64,000 nt of DNA, taken from assembly GCF_040546815.1 (NCBI RefSeq), contig NZ_JBEPOO010000001.1, positions 310,001 through 374,000 on the forward strand, in the 5' to 3' direction. Made by a program: the position numbers and the translations under genes. Below the pieces are notes generated by a model. It saw only the letters and a list, made by a program, of their open reading frames with translations. It did no database searches and was not told the DNA's origin. The stretch's first letter is position 1, and each line of letters begins with the position of its first letter. Of this stretch, positions 51,328 to 59,788 are shown in pieces. Source of the DNA: Devosia sp. 2618 (GTDB lineage: Bacteria > Pseudomonadota > Alphaproteobacteria > Rhizobiales > Devosiaceae).

Positions 51328-52037
51328 TGACGCTGGTTCTTGCTTTCATCGCCGGCTTTGTCACGGTCCTGTCGCCATGCGTGCTGCCGCTGCTGCCGGT
51401 TATTCTGGCATCGGCCGTGCAAGAAGGGCGCCTGCGGCCATGGGGTGTGCTCGCCGGTTTCGTGATCAGCTTTGCGGCGATCACGCTGTTGCTGGCGACA
51501 TTGGTGTCGTCCATCGGGTTGCATCCCGACGCGCTCCGCTTGTTCAGCGGCATCATCCTGCTGATCTGCGGCGTGGTGCTGGCCGTGCCGCAACTGGGCC
51601 ATTGGTTTGAAATGCGCACCGGCAGCATTGCCGGTCTCTCGGCGCGCTTCCCAGACAATGGCGGCTTCTGGGGCGGCCTCGTGCTCGGCAGCGGGCTGGG
51701 TCTGGCCTGGACGCCCTGTGTCGGCCCGATCATGGCTTCGGTCATCACCATGGCGCTCAACCAGAGCGTCACCGGCGGCGCTGTTGCGGTGACGCTCGCC
51801 TATGCCATTGGCACGGCCATTCCGATGGGGGCCGTCATTTTCGGCGGCCGCGCGCTGGTGCGCCGCGTCAGTTTTCTGCAGCGCCATACGGTGCTGATCC
51901 GCTCCATTTTCGGGGCGCTGCTGATCCTTGCGGCCGTGCTGATCCTCACCGGGTTCGACCGCACCATTCAAACCTGGCTGCTCATCAACTTCCCCGATTG
52001 GGAAAGCGTGCTGACGGGCTGGGAACCCGAAATCTGA
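51327..52037 (+). CDS. ccdA: CcdA-type thiol:disulfide electron transporter
   Basis: 236-residue inner-membrane protein with six helices. The paired transmembrane Cys are visible in LSPCVLPLLPVILAS (helix 1) and AWTPCVGPIMASV (helix 4). It passes electrons from cytoplasmic thioredoxin to periplasmic partners. Its place between SoxW-like and rhodanese genes points to sulfur metabolism and not cytochrome c maturation. Confidence 0.92.
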   Translation: MTLVLAFIAGFVTVLSPCVLPLLPVILASAVQEGRLRPWGVLAGFVISFAAITLLLATLVSSIGLHPDALRLFSGIILLICGVVLAVPQLGHWFEMRTGSIAGLSARFPDNGGFWGGLVLGSGLGLAWTPCVGPIMASVITMALNQSVTGGAVAVTLAYAIGTAIPMGAVIFGGRALVRRVSFLQRHTVLIRSIFGALLILAAVLILTGFDRTIQTWLLINFPDWESVLTGWEPEI

Positions 52038-52069
52038 TCCTCCATCCGTCCTCAACAAAGGAACACACA

Positions 52070-52945
52070 ATGCGTATCGCCAAAGGTCTTCGTACCAGCC
52101 TGCTCGCCGTGCTGCTGTCGGCATCCACGCTGACTGCCGCCCATGCCGTGACGTTGCCGGCCATTTTCGCGGGTGGCGAAGTGGGGCAGGGCATCTATAT
52201 CGACGCGCCATATCTTGAAGAACTGGCCTCGACCTCGACGGTCAAAATCATCGACATCCGCGCGCCGGAAGCCTATGCGGCCGGCCACATTACCGGCGCA
52301 ATCAACATTCCGACGCCAGTGATCAGCATCGAGGCCAATGGCCTACGCAATGAAATCCCTGAGACAGCTGTGCTGCAGGACGTGTTCGCCAAGGCGGGCC
52401 TCTCCTATGACGACACCATCGTGCTTTATGGCGACGATCTGGCCGGTCGCGCTTTCATTGCGTTCGACCAGTCGGGCTTTGAGCACATCCATATTCTCGA
52501 AAACGGTCTCGCCAACTGGACCGGTGCAACCACCGACGTAGCGTCCGTTCCAACCGCGTCGAACTTCGTGCTCGACCGTGCCAAGGCTGAAATCGTCGAC
52601 AAGGAATATGTCCTGTCAAAGCTGGAACAGCCGGGCGTCTTCATCATCGATAGCCGCGATACCGACAGCTACAACAAGGGCTTCATCCCCGGCTCGTTCA
52701 ACGTGCCGATCTCGGTGTCGCACAACAAGGCGGCGCTGAACGATCCTGAGGCACTGGTTGCCGCTTTCGACGCTATCGGCGTCAAGAAGGATAGCGAGAT
52801 CATCACCACCTGCGGTTCGGGCAATGTTGCCTCCAACCAGCTCGCTGCCCTGCGCGACCTCGGCTACACCAATATCAAGCTCTATGACGGCAGCTGGGGT
52901 GACTGGAGCGCCGATCCAAGCACGCCAAAGGGCCAGAAGGGCTAG
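52070..52945 (+). CDS. Periplasmic two-domain rhodanese (sulfurtransferase) B
   Basis: 291-residue paralogue of rhodanese A. Leader MRIAKGLRTSLLAVLLSAST ending AHAV. First domain IIDIRAPEAYAAGHITGAIN without a loop Cys (IVLYGDDLAG); second domain FIIDSRDTDSYNKGFIPGSF with active-site Cys in TTCGSGNVASNQ, the conventional loop. Very similar ends (LYDGSWGDWSADPSTPKGQK here, LYDGSWSEWVQDENTPKAGK in A) show a duplication. AAGGA ribosome site; third gene after the SoxW-like gene and ccdA, with a strong terminator after it. Confidence 0.93.
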   Translation: MRIAKGLRTSLLAVLLSASTLTAAHAVTLPAIFAGGEVGQGIYIDAPYLEELASTSTVKIIDIRAPEAYAAGHITGAINIPTPVISIEANGLRNEIPETAVLQDVFAKAGLSYDDTIVLYGDDLAGRAFIAFDQSGFEHIHILENGLANWTGATTDVASVPTASNFVLDRAKAEIVDKEYVLSKLEQPGVFIIDSRDTDSYNKGFIPGSFNVPISVSHNKAALNDPEALVAAFDAIGVKKDSEIITTCGSGNVASNQLAALRDLGYTNIKLYDGSWGDWSADPSTPKGQKG

Positions 52946-52958
52946 TCTCGACAACCAG

Positions 52959-52990
52959 ATTGAGGGGCAAGCGCCCCTCAATCCATTTTT
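52959..52990 (+). terminator. Intrinsic terminator after rhodanese B
   Basis: ATTGAGGGGC (52959-52968), loop AAGC, GCCCCTCAAT (52973-52982), then CCATTTTT. A canonical Rho-independent terminator closing the SoxW-like/ccdA/rhodanese operon. Confidence 0.92.
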
Positions 52991-53163
52991 CCTGCCCGGC
53001 CTAGGCTTTGCCTTTAAGCAGAAAATGGCGCCTATTCATTGTCCACTATCGACATGTGGCGCACCGGCTTTGCTGGCAACGGCGGTGGCAGGTTGATATT
53101 ATTTGCGCAACGACAGCGCTTTGCGTCGGCGCAGCCATCCCTCACTTCGCGCGGAGAACCAGC

Positions 53164-53838
53164 ATGAGCAAGCTCACCCTTATCAGTTTCCCGACCTGCC
53201 CTTTCGTGCAGCGTGCCGTGATTGCGCTCAAGGAAAAGAACGTCGATTTCGACGTGGTCTATATCGATCTGGCGGCTAAGCCTGATTGGTTCCTGGCCAT
53301 TTCGCCGCTGGGCAAAGTGCCCGTGCTCAAGGTCGAACGCGATGGTCTTGAACCAGCAATCGTTTTTGAGAGCGCGGTCATTCTCGAATATCTCGAAGAA
53401 ACGGCTCCCGGTGTTAGGCTGCATCCCGAAGATGCGCTGGAGCGGGCGCAGCATCGCTCATGGATCGAATTTGGCTCGCAGGTGCTGGGTGATCTCTACC
53501 GCTTCAGCACGGCCAAGGATGCTGGCGAACTCGACGCGGCACGGCAGGCACTGGTTGCCAAGCTGACGCGGCTTGAAGGCGTTATCAGCGGGCCGTTCTT
53601 TGCCGGAGAGCATTTCAGTCTGGTCGATGCGGTGTTTGCGCCAGCGTTTCGCCAGCTCGATGCGCTGGAGTCAGCCGTGAGCGCTGGTGTGACGGCGGAC
53701 CTGCCCAAGATTTCGGTCTGGCGCAAGGCACTCGCCGCGCGCCCAAGCGTCCAGCAAGCGGCGCCTGCCGATTTCACCGAGCTTTATCTGCGCCGCCTGC
53801 GCGACAATGATGCGCAGGTGCTCAAAGCTGCCGCGTAA
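53164..53838 (+). CDS. Glutathione S-transferase, omega/Cys-type-like
   Basis: 224-residue cytoplasmic GST. The N-terminal thioredoxin-like domain has LISFPTCPFVQRAVIALKEK (Cys instead of Ser/Tyr as in omega, lambda and dehydroascorbate-reductase GSTs), the cis-Pro GKVPVLKV, and FESAVILEYLEE glutathione contact; the helical domain follows. The ATG at 53164 with GGAG upstream is chosen over an earlier in-frame start. Followed closely by the TPR gene. Confidence 0.92.
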   Translation: MSKLTLISFPTCPFVQRAVIALKEKNVDFDVVYIDLAAKPDWFLAISPLGKVPVLKVERDGLEPAIVFESAVILEYLEETAPGVRLHPEDALERAQHRSWIEFGSQVLGDLYRFSTAKDAGELDAARQALVAKLTRLEGVISGPFFAGEHFSLVDAVFAPAFRQLDALESAVSAGVTADLPKISVWRKALAARPSVQQAAPADFTELYLRRLRDNDAQVLKAAA

Positions 53839-53843
53839 AGCCC

Positions 53844-55166
53844 ATGGCTGACGAGGACATATTCGGCAACGCCATAGGCCCGATGAGCGCGGGCGCCCGC
53901 GCCGGTGTCGATGATTTCGTCAGCGGCTTTCTGGCCTATGAGCGCAAGGCCGGCCATGTGCTGGCGGCGGCCGATGCCGAGCCAGAAGCGGTACTGGCAA
54001 ACATCTATGCTGGTTTCAGCTGGATGTTTCTTGAAGCCGCCGGGGCCGAGGCGCAGGCCACGATCTACCGCGATCGCGCACAGGCCGCGATCGGAACTGC
54101 GAACGCACGGGAGCGCATGCTGCTCGAACAGTTGTCGCTGTGGATTGCCGGCGACATTCCGCGCGTGCAGGCGGTGGGTGACGCCATCGTCGATGCCTTT
54201 CCGCGCGATCTGGCTTCGGTGAAACTGCACCAGTACTTCAGCTTCAACCGGGGCGATGCACTGGCCATGCTGGCCATTGCCGAGAAGGCGCGGGGCGCAT
54301 CGCCGGACAATCCGCACCTTCTGGGGATGCTCGCCTTTGCCCATGAGCAATTGCACGATCTGGATCGGGCGGAAAAGGAGGCGCGGCGCGCGCTGACGAT
54401 CAAGAGCAAGGAGCCTTGGGCGCAACATGCGCTGGCCCATGTCATGCTCGCGACCGGGCGCGTTCGCGAGGGCGTGGCGTTTCTCGACGAAGCGCAACGC
54501 GGCTGGGTTGATCTCAACTCCTTCATGTACACCCACAATTGGTGGCACAAGGCGCTGTTCCACATCAGCCTCGGTGATGAAGCGGCGGTGCTCGATGCCT
54601 ATGACAATCATGTCTGGGGCATCGAGCCGGACTATTCGCAGGATCAGGTCGGCGCAGTGTCGCTGCTGGCGCGCATGGAAGTGGCGGGCATCGACGTCGG
54701 AGCCCGCTGGGAGGCGTTGGCCGACAAGCTGGCCAGCCGAGCGCGTGACACGATCCAACCGTTCCTCACCATTCAATATCTCTATGGTCTGGCCCGCGCC
54801 GAGCGCGTCGAGGCCAATATCTTGATGCAAGCGGTGGAGGACAAGGCGCAGCGCGCCGATGGATTTGATCGCACGGTGTGGCGCGAGGTGGCGCTGCCGG
54901 CCTGTCGCGGTGTTCTGGCCCATGCGCGGCGCGATTATGCCGGTGCGGCGCGCTGGCTGGGGCAGGCAAATCCCCGCATGCAGGAAATTGGTGGTAGTCA
55001 TGCGCAGCGCGATCTATTCGGCCAATTTCTGCTCGATGCTCATTTCAAGCTTGGCAATTGGGTGATTGCGCGGCAAATGCTGGAAATGCGCCGGACCTGG
55101 GACCCCGATGGTCTGCCGGTCAATCGCATGCTGCGGCACGTCGAGGCCGAACTGAGCAGGGAATAG
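53844..55166 (+). CDS. Tetratricopeptide-repeat protein, TTC38-like
   Basis: 440-residue soluble helical repeat protein resembling the TTC38 group. TPR-like blocks: DNPHLLGMLAFAHEQLHDLD, RAEKEARRALTIKSKEPWAQ, HALAHVMLATGRVREGVAFL, and the TTC38-type NWWHKALFHISLGDEAAVLD. Function is unknown across the family. It begins 5 bases after the GST stop. A long minus-strand reading frame across it is a shadow. Confidence 0.87.
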   Translation: MADEDIFGNAIGPMSAGARAGVDDFVSGFLAYERKAGHVLAAADAEPEAVLANIYAGFSWMFLEAAGAEAQATIYRDRAQAAIGTANARERMLLEQLSLWIAGDIPRVQAVGDAIVDAFPRDLASVKLHQYFSFNRGDALAMLAIAEKARGASPDNPHLLGMLAFAHEQLHDLDRAEKEARRALTIKSKEPWAQHALAHVMLATGRVREGVAFLDEAQRGWVDLNSFMYTHNWWHKALFHISLGDEAAVLDAYDNHVWGIEPDYSQDQVGAVSLLARMEVAGIDVGARWEALADKLASRARDTIQPFLTIQYLYGLARAERVEANILMQAVEDKAQRADGFDRTVWREVALPACRGVLAHARRDYAGAARWLGQANPRMQEIGGSHAQRDLFGQFLLDAHFKLGNWVIARQMLEMRRTWDPDGLPVNRMLRHVEAELSRE

Positions 55167-55170
55167 TTAT

Positions 55171-56202
55171 TTGATCGCTGGACCGCGTAATCTGATCACC
55201 GACGTTGCTGGCCTGAGGGTTGGAAACGCGGAAGATCGACACATCAAAACCGGCGTTACAGTGCTGACCGCCGACAAGCCCTTTCTGGCATCGGTGGATG
55301 TGATGGGTGGCGCGCCCGGAACCCGCGAGACTGATCTTCTGGCTCCCGACAAACTGGTCGAAGATATCGACGCTCTGGTGCTGTCGGGCGGCTCGGCATT
55401 CGGGCTGGATGCGGCGACAGGCGTGGTCGATGGCCTGCGCCGCGCGGGACGAGGCTTCCGCGTCGGCAATGCGACTATCCCGATTGTGCCGGCGGCCATC
55501 GTTTTCGATCTGCTCAATGGTGGCAACAAGGATTGGGAGGCCAATCCCTATCCCGCGCTTGGCGCGCAGGCCTATGCCAATGCGGGCTTCGACTTCGCGC
55601 TAGGCTCGGCCGGCGGCGGCACGGGCGCGCTGACAGCCAACCTCAAGGGCGGGTTGGGTTCTGCATCGCTGGTTTTGCCGAGCGGACATGTGGTTGGGGC
55701 GCTCGTGGTCGCTAATCCTACGGGCAGCGTCACCATGGGGGATGCGCCAAATTTCTGGGCCTCGCCGTTTGAAGTCAATGGCGAATTTGGTGGGCTTGGT
55801 GGCCGTCTGGGGCCGATGAGTTTCGAGCAGACTGTACGCTCCAAGCGCGACCCTTCCGGCCCGATGGCCAATACGACAATCGCCATCGTCGCGACCGATG
55901 CGCTGCTGACCAAGTCACAGGTCAAGCGTCTGGCCGTTGCGGCGCAGGACGGCATCGCGCGCGGCGCCAGCCCGTCGCATAGCCAGGTCGACGGCGATCT
56001 GGTGTTTGCGCTTTCGACGCGCGAAAAGCCGATTGCCGACCCGGTGCTCGATATCCTGCATCTCGGTCATGCGGCGGCGGTTTGCCTTAGCCGTGCCATG
56101 GCGCGCGCTATATATCTGGCAGAGGCGGCGCCGGGCGATCCGGTGCCGAGCTGGTCCAAGCGCTGGGCCGAAACAGTTTCGCAGGAGCATGGCAATGGCT
56201 AG
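55171..56202 (+). CDS. P1-family (DmpA/S58) aminopeptidase-like protein
   Basis: 343-residue Ntn-hydrolase-like peptidase of the DmpA family, which self-cleaves to free a Ser/Thr nucleophile. Blocks: NLITDVAGLRVGNAEDR, LSGGSAFGLDAATGVVDGLR, GSAGGGTGALTANLKGGLG, and the conserved MANTTIAIVATDALLTKSQ that contains the candidate nucleophile Thr. TTG start at 55171, 4 bases after the TPR stop. Its 3' end overlaps coaBC by 8 bases. Confidence 0.9.
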   Translation: MIAGPRNLITDVAGLRVGNAEDRHIKTGVTVLTADKPFLASVDVMGGAPGTRETDLLAPDKLVEDIDALVLSGGSAFGLDAATGVVDGLRRAGRGFRVGNATIPIVPAAIVFDLLNGGNKDWEANPYPALGAQAYANAGFDFALGSAGGGTGALTANLKGGLGSASLVLPSGHVVGALVVANPTGSVTMGDAPNFWASPFEVNGEFGGLGGRLGPMSFEQTVRSKRDPSGPMANTTIAIVATDALLTKSQVKRLAVAAQDGIARGASPSHSQVDGDLVFALSTREKPIADPVLDILHLGHAAAVCLSRAMARAIYLAEAAPGDPVPSWSKRWAETVSQEHGNG

Positions 56203-57430
56203 CAATATACTGATCGGCATCACCGGCAGCATCGCTGCCTACAAAATGGCCGACGTCGTCTCCCAGCTCGTCAAGCAGGGGCATCACGTCAAATGCATCC
56301 TGACGCATAGCGCCACCCAGTTCGTGACGCCGCTGGTGCTCGAAACGCTGAGCGGCAATCCAGTCCGGTCGACGATTTTCGGTGAGGATATTTCCGGCAC
56401 CGAGCATATCGATCTGGCGCGGTGGGCGGACCTGTTCGTCATCGCCCCGGCCAGTGCCAATACGCTGGGCAAGCTGGCACTCGGTCTCGCCGATGATCTG
56501 CTGTCGACGGTCGTGTTGGCAACGGATGCGCCACTACTGATCGCCCCGGCGATGAACACCGTGATGTGGAACAAGCCGGTGGTGCAGGAGCATCTACATG
56601 CCCTCGCCAATGCCGGCGCGCGCTTCGTCGATCCAGCCGCCGGCATTCTGGCCTGTGGCGAGATCGGCGTCGGCAAACTTGCTAGCGTCGACAGCATCGT
56701 CGCGGCGATCAATAGCCAGGTGTCCGAGCAAGGCTCCGACACACTGGCGGGCCTCCATTTGTTGATCACCTCAGGTCCGACAACGACCCCCATCGACGCC
56801 GTGCGCTACATCACCAACCATTCCACTGGCCAGATGGGCGCCGCCATGGCGCAGGCCGCTTTGCGGCGCGGGGCCAAGGTCAGTGTCGTGCTCGGGATCG
56901 ACAAGGGCGTCGTGCGCCCGGTCGCGCCATTCGGCACAGCGGATCGGCTGACCGTCATCGAAGTCCGCACCGCCGAGGAAATGGCGACCGAAGCCCTGCG
57001 CATCTTGCCGGAGACACAGGGCGTGGTCGCAACAGCCGCGGTGATGGACTATCGCGTCGCCAATCCGGCCGCACAAAAGCTGAAGCGCGCCAGCGAAGCG
57101 GTCAGCCTCGACATGGTGCCATCGGTCGACGTGCTGGGCTCGCTGCGCGACGCCGCGTCCGGGCAATGGTTCTTCGGTTTTGCCGCAGAAACCGATGACG
57201 TCGTCGCAAACGGCCAGCGCAAACTCGACGGAAAACGCCTCGACTACCTGTTCGCCAACCCCGTTGCCCGTCACGGCGAAAGCAGCGACACCGGCTTCCA
57301 GGTCTCCACAAACGGCGGCACGCTATTGCGTCGCGGCGCAGCCTCGCAGGCCTTTCCGGTGGTCAGCAAAACCGCCCTCGCCGAACGCATCTGGGACGCC
57401 ATTGCGGCAGATCGTTATCCGCCAAAGTAA
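56195..57430 (+). CDS. coaBC: Bifunctional phosphopantothenoylcysteine decarboxylase/synthetase
   Basis: 411-residue coenzyme A enzyme. CoaC half (about 1-190): GITGSIAAYKMADVVSQLVK, PAMNTVMWNKPVVQEHL (the PxMNxxMW motif) and active-site Cys in ILACGEIGVGKLAS. CoaB half: LLITSGPTTTPIDAVRYITN, NHSTGQMGAAMAQAAL, AAVMDYR and the KLKRA dimer/phosphate-binding Lys region. The ATG at 56195 has GGAG 7 bases upstream. A housekeeping gene directly before the HMG-CoA reductase operon, with 130-165 bases between. Confidence 0.95.
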   Translation: MASNILIGITGSIAAYKMADVVSQLVKQGHHVKCILTHSATQFVTPLVLETLSGNPVRSTIFGEDISGTEHIDLARWADLFVIAPASANTLGKLALGLADDLLSTVVLATDAPLLIAPAMNTVMWNKPVVQEHLHALANAGARFVDPAAGILACGEIGVGKLASVDSIVAAINSQVSEQGSDTLAGLHLLITSGPTTTPIDAVRYITNHSTGQMGAAMAQAALRRGAKVSVVLGIDKGVVRPVAPFGTADRLTVIEVRTAEEMATEALRILPETQGVVATAAVMDYRVANPAAQKLKRASEAVSLDMVPSVDVLGSLRDAASGQWFFGFAAETDDVVANGQRKLDGKRLDYLFANPVARHGESSDTGFQVSTNGGTLLRRGAASQAFPVVSKTALAERIWDAIAADRYPPK

Positions 57431-57596
57431 CGATCTGTCGCTGGACATATCCCGCAATGAGGAAGTTTTAGCGATCGGTGTGGCATGACAGTGCAAGTCG
57501 GGCCATTGTTGGGCGCGACACCTGTTATTGCTGGAATGGCGGCAGGCTATAGGGAGGCATAAGCTGGCCAATCTTATTCCCACGACTGTGCAGCGC

Positions 57597-58847
57597 ATGC
57601 TCGAACTGTTGCGCGCCCGTTCCCAGCACACCGATTTCTCGACGAGACTTGCGGCTCCCGCCAACAAACCATTGCCGCCGCGCATCCGGCCGCGCCAACA
57701 GGCGAGTGCCGAAGCAGCGCAGGGGCTTTGGGCGCAATTACGCGAGCATGGCAGTGCGTCCGAGGAAGACGAAGCGGCCATTGCCGATCCGGCTAGTCTG
57801 GAGCTTGCCGAGGGGTATAGCCGCAACATCGAGAGCTTTATCGGCACCGTCAAAATGCCGCTTGGTGTTGTCGGCCCGCTGCGCATCAACGGCATCAATG
57901 CGCATGGCGATTATTACGTGCCGCTGGCGACGACCGAAGCGGCGCTGGTCGCCTCCTATGGCCGTGGCGCGGACATTACGGCGCGGGCTGGCGGGATTAC
58001 CTCTGCGATGATCGGGGAAGGCGTGTTGCGCACGCCGGCCTTCGTCTTTGCCGACATGCTGGAGGCGGGGCAGTTCATCAATTGGGTGGCGGCCTCAGCA
58101 GAGCTTTTGCAGTCGGCGGCCGAAGCCACCACGCGACATGGCAAGCTGATCACCATCGAGCCCTTCATGGACAGCGACACGGTGTTTCTGATCTGTCGCT
58201 ACACGACCGGCGACGCGGCCGGGCAGAATATGGTGACGGTGGCGACCGAGGCGCTGTGCAGCTTTATCGCCGAGCACACGCCCATCAAGCCGCGTCATGC
58301 CTTTATCGAGGGTAATTTTTCGGGCGACAAGAAGGCGTCCTATCTTGGCCTGCATATGGGGCGTGGGCGCAAGGTGACGGCGAGCATCGAGCTGCCCGAT
58401 GTGCTGATCCGCAAATTCCTCCATGTCGAGCCGGAAGCCATGCTGGCCTATGGCCGGGTTGCGGCTTTGGGTTCGACACTGAGCGGCCAGCTCGGCGCGC
58501 AGGCGCATTACGCCAATGGGCTGGCGGCATTCTACATCGCCACCGGGCAGGACGCGGCCTGTGTTGCGGAATCGGCAGTGGGTTTTACCCGCGCTGAAAA
58601 GCGTGACGGGAGTGTGTTTTTCTCGGTCACCATGCCCAATATCGTGGTCGGATCTGTTGGCGGCGGCACGGGATTGCCGAGCCAGTCGGCGGCGCTTGGC
58701 ATTATGGGTTTGAAGGGCGCGGGCAAGGCTTCGGCGATTGCCGAAGTGGTCGGTGCGCTGTGCCTCTGCGGCGAAATTTCCATCATCGCCGCCATCGCGG
58801 CCGGGCACTTTACCCGGGCGCATGCCAAACTGGCGCGCTTGCGATGA
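57597..58847 (+). CDS. Hydroxymethylglutaryl-CoA reductase, class I-like
   Basis: Reduces HMG-CoA to mevalonate with NAD(P)H. All four catalytic residues are visible: Glu in PLATTEAALVAS, Lys in GDKKAS, Asp in GDAAGQNM, His near the end in IAAGHFTRAH. Text such as KMPLGVVGPLRING and GSVGGGTGLPSQSAALGIMG follows the class I (biosynthetic) pattern rather than class II. Start uncertain: 57597 is the first ATG, GTG 57588 and TTG 57528 are in frame, but the only strong ribosome site (GGGAGG, 57552-57557) sits 6 bases before a CTG at 57564. ATGA overlap with the UbiA-type gene. Confidence 0.9.
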   Translation: MLELLRARSQHTDFSTRLAAPANKPLPPRIRPRQQASAEAAQGLWAQLREHGSASEEDEAAIADPASLELAEGYSRNIESFIGTVKMPLGVVGPLRINGINAHGDYYVPLATTEAALVASYGRGADITARAGGITSAMIGEGVLRTPAFVFADMLEAGQFINWVAASAELLQSAAEATTRHGKLITIEPFMDSDTVFLICRYTTGDAAGQNMVTVATEALCSFIAEHTPIKPRHAFIEGNFSGDKKASYLGLHMGRGRKVTASIELPDVLIRKFLHVEPEAMLAYGRVAALGSTLSGQLGAQAHYANGLAAFYIATGQDAACVAESAVGFTRAEKRDGSVFFSVTMPNIVVGSVGGGTGLPSQSAALGIMGLKGAGKASAIAEVVGALCLCGEISIIAAIAAGHFTRAHAKLARLR

Positions 58848-59788
58848 CGACGATCCATCCCGAAGCGGCCTCAGGTCTATGGCGCAGGTTGTGGCTCTAT
58901 CAGGCCGAGCGGTTTCCGCTGGGCAAGACAGCAGTGCTGTTGGCCGCCTTTTCGGCATCGAGCATCAGCGTTTCGGCGCATCTGGCGGGGCGAGCGCTAC
59001 CGCATTGGGGCGTGTTCTTTGCGGCGTGGCTGGTGGCGATCATCTTCCTGTTCCAGCTCCGCGCCTGCGACGAATACAAGGACCTTGAGGACGACCGGCG
59101 CTACCGGCCCGAGCGGCCCATCCCGTCAGGTCTGGTCAGCCTCCAGCTGATCCTGTCGCTGGCGGGCATGGCGGCTATTTTGGCGATCGTGCTCACAGTC
59201 AGCGTGACGCCACTCCTGCTGGTACCGCTTGCTCTGGTCTGGGTCTGGCTCGGACTGATGACGGCAGAATTTTTCGTGCCCGAATGGCTTAAGGCCCGGC
59301 CTTTCGTCTATCTCGTGTCGCATATGGCGATCATGGCGCTGATCGATCTCTACCTGACCGGCACCGAATGGCTGCCGCATGGCTGGTTGCCGCCGCAGGG
59401 CATGTGGGCTTTTCTGGCGCTGAGCCTGGTCAATGGCTGCGTGCTTGAAATTGGCCGCAAGACCTGGGCCCCGGCCAGCGAGCGGACCGGCGTCGAAACC
59501 TATTCGGCGCTGCTCGGCTCGACTCGTTCGGCGCAATTATGGCTCGCCGTATGCGTGCTGGCCTGGATGCTGCTGCTGACGGTCGGCACAATGGTGGGCG
59601 CGCCGCTGAGCATCGGCGGGTTGAGCCTTGTCCTGCTGGTTGTCATCGCCGCCAATGTGCTGAAATTTGTGCGCGAGCCGACGCCCGATGGGCAAAAGGC
59701 AATCGACAATCTGGCAGGAATTTGGGTTCTTGCCTGTTACATACTGGCTGGCTTCGTGCCCTTGCTGCCGGAGGGACTGACGCTATGA
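58844..59788 (+). CDS. UbiA-family prenyltransferase
   Basis: 314-residue polytopic membrane protein of the UbiA superfamily, which transfers a prenyl chain from a diphosphate to an acceptor using Mg2+. The first Asp motif is present as CDEYKDLEDDRRYRPERPIP (D76, D80, D83/D84), with the conserved RPIPSG. The second Asp-rich motif expected near residue 205 is replaced by EIGRKTWAPASERTGVETYS, so substrate binding may differ. Seven to nine helices. ATGA overlaps at both ends tie it to HMG-CoA reductase and the phosphotransferase gene. Acceptor and prenyl length are unknown. Confidence 0.88.
   Translation: MTTIHPEAASGLWRRLWLYQAERFPLGKTAVLLAAFSASSISVSAHLAGRALPHWGVFFAAWLVAIIFLFQLRACDEYKDLEDDRRYRPERPIPSGLVSLQLILSLAGMAAILAIVLTVSVTPLLLVPLALVWVWLGLMTAEFFVPEWLKARPFVYLVSHMAIMALIDLYLTGTEWLPHGWLPPQGMWAFLALSLVNGCVLEIGRKTWAPASERTGVETYSALLGSTRSAQLWLAVCVLAWMLLLTVGTMVGAPLSIGGLSLVLLVVIAANVLKFVREPTPDGQKAIDNLAGIWVLACYILAGFVPLLPEGLTL

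Noticed and set aside
53784..55001. 405-residue minus-strand frame opposite the TPR gene
   Set aside because: The plus strand has TTC38-like repeats and proper spacing to neighbours; the minus frame has no domain and would overlap the GST end.
57528..58847. Degradative class II HMG-CoA reductase
   Set aside because: Text around the catalytic Glu (PLATTEAALVAS) and the GPL and GGGTxLP blocks follow the class I form.
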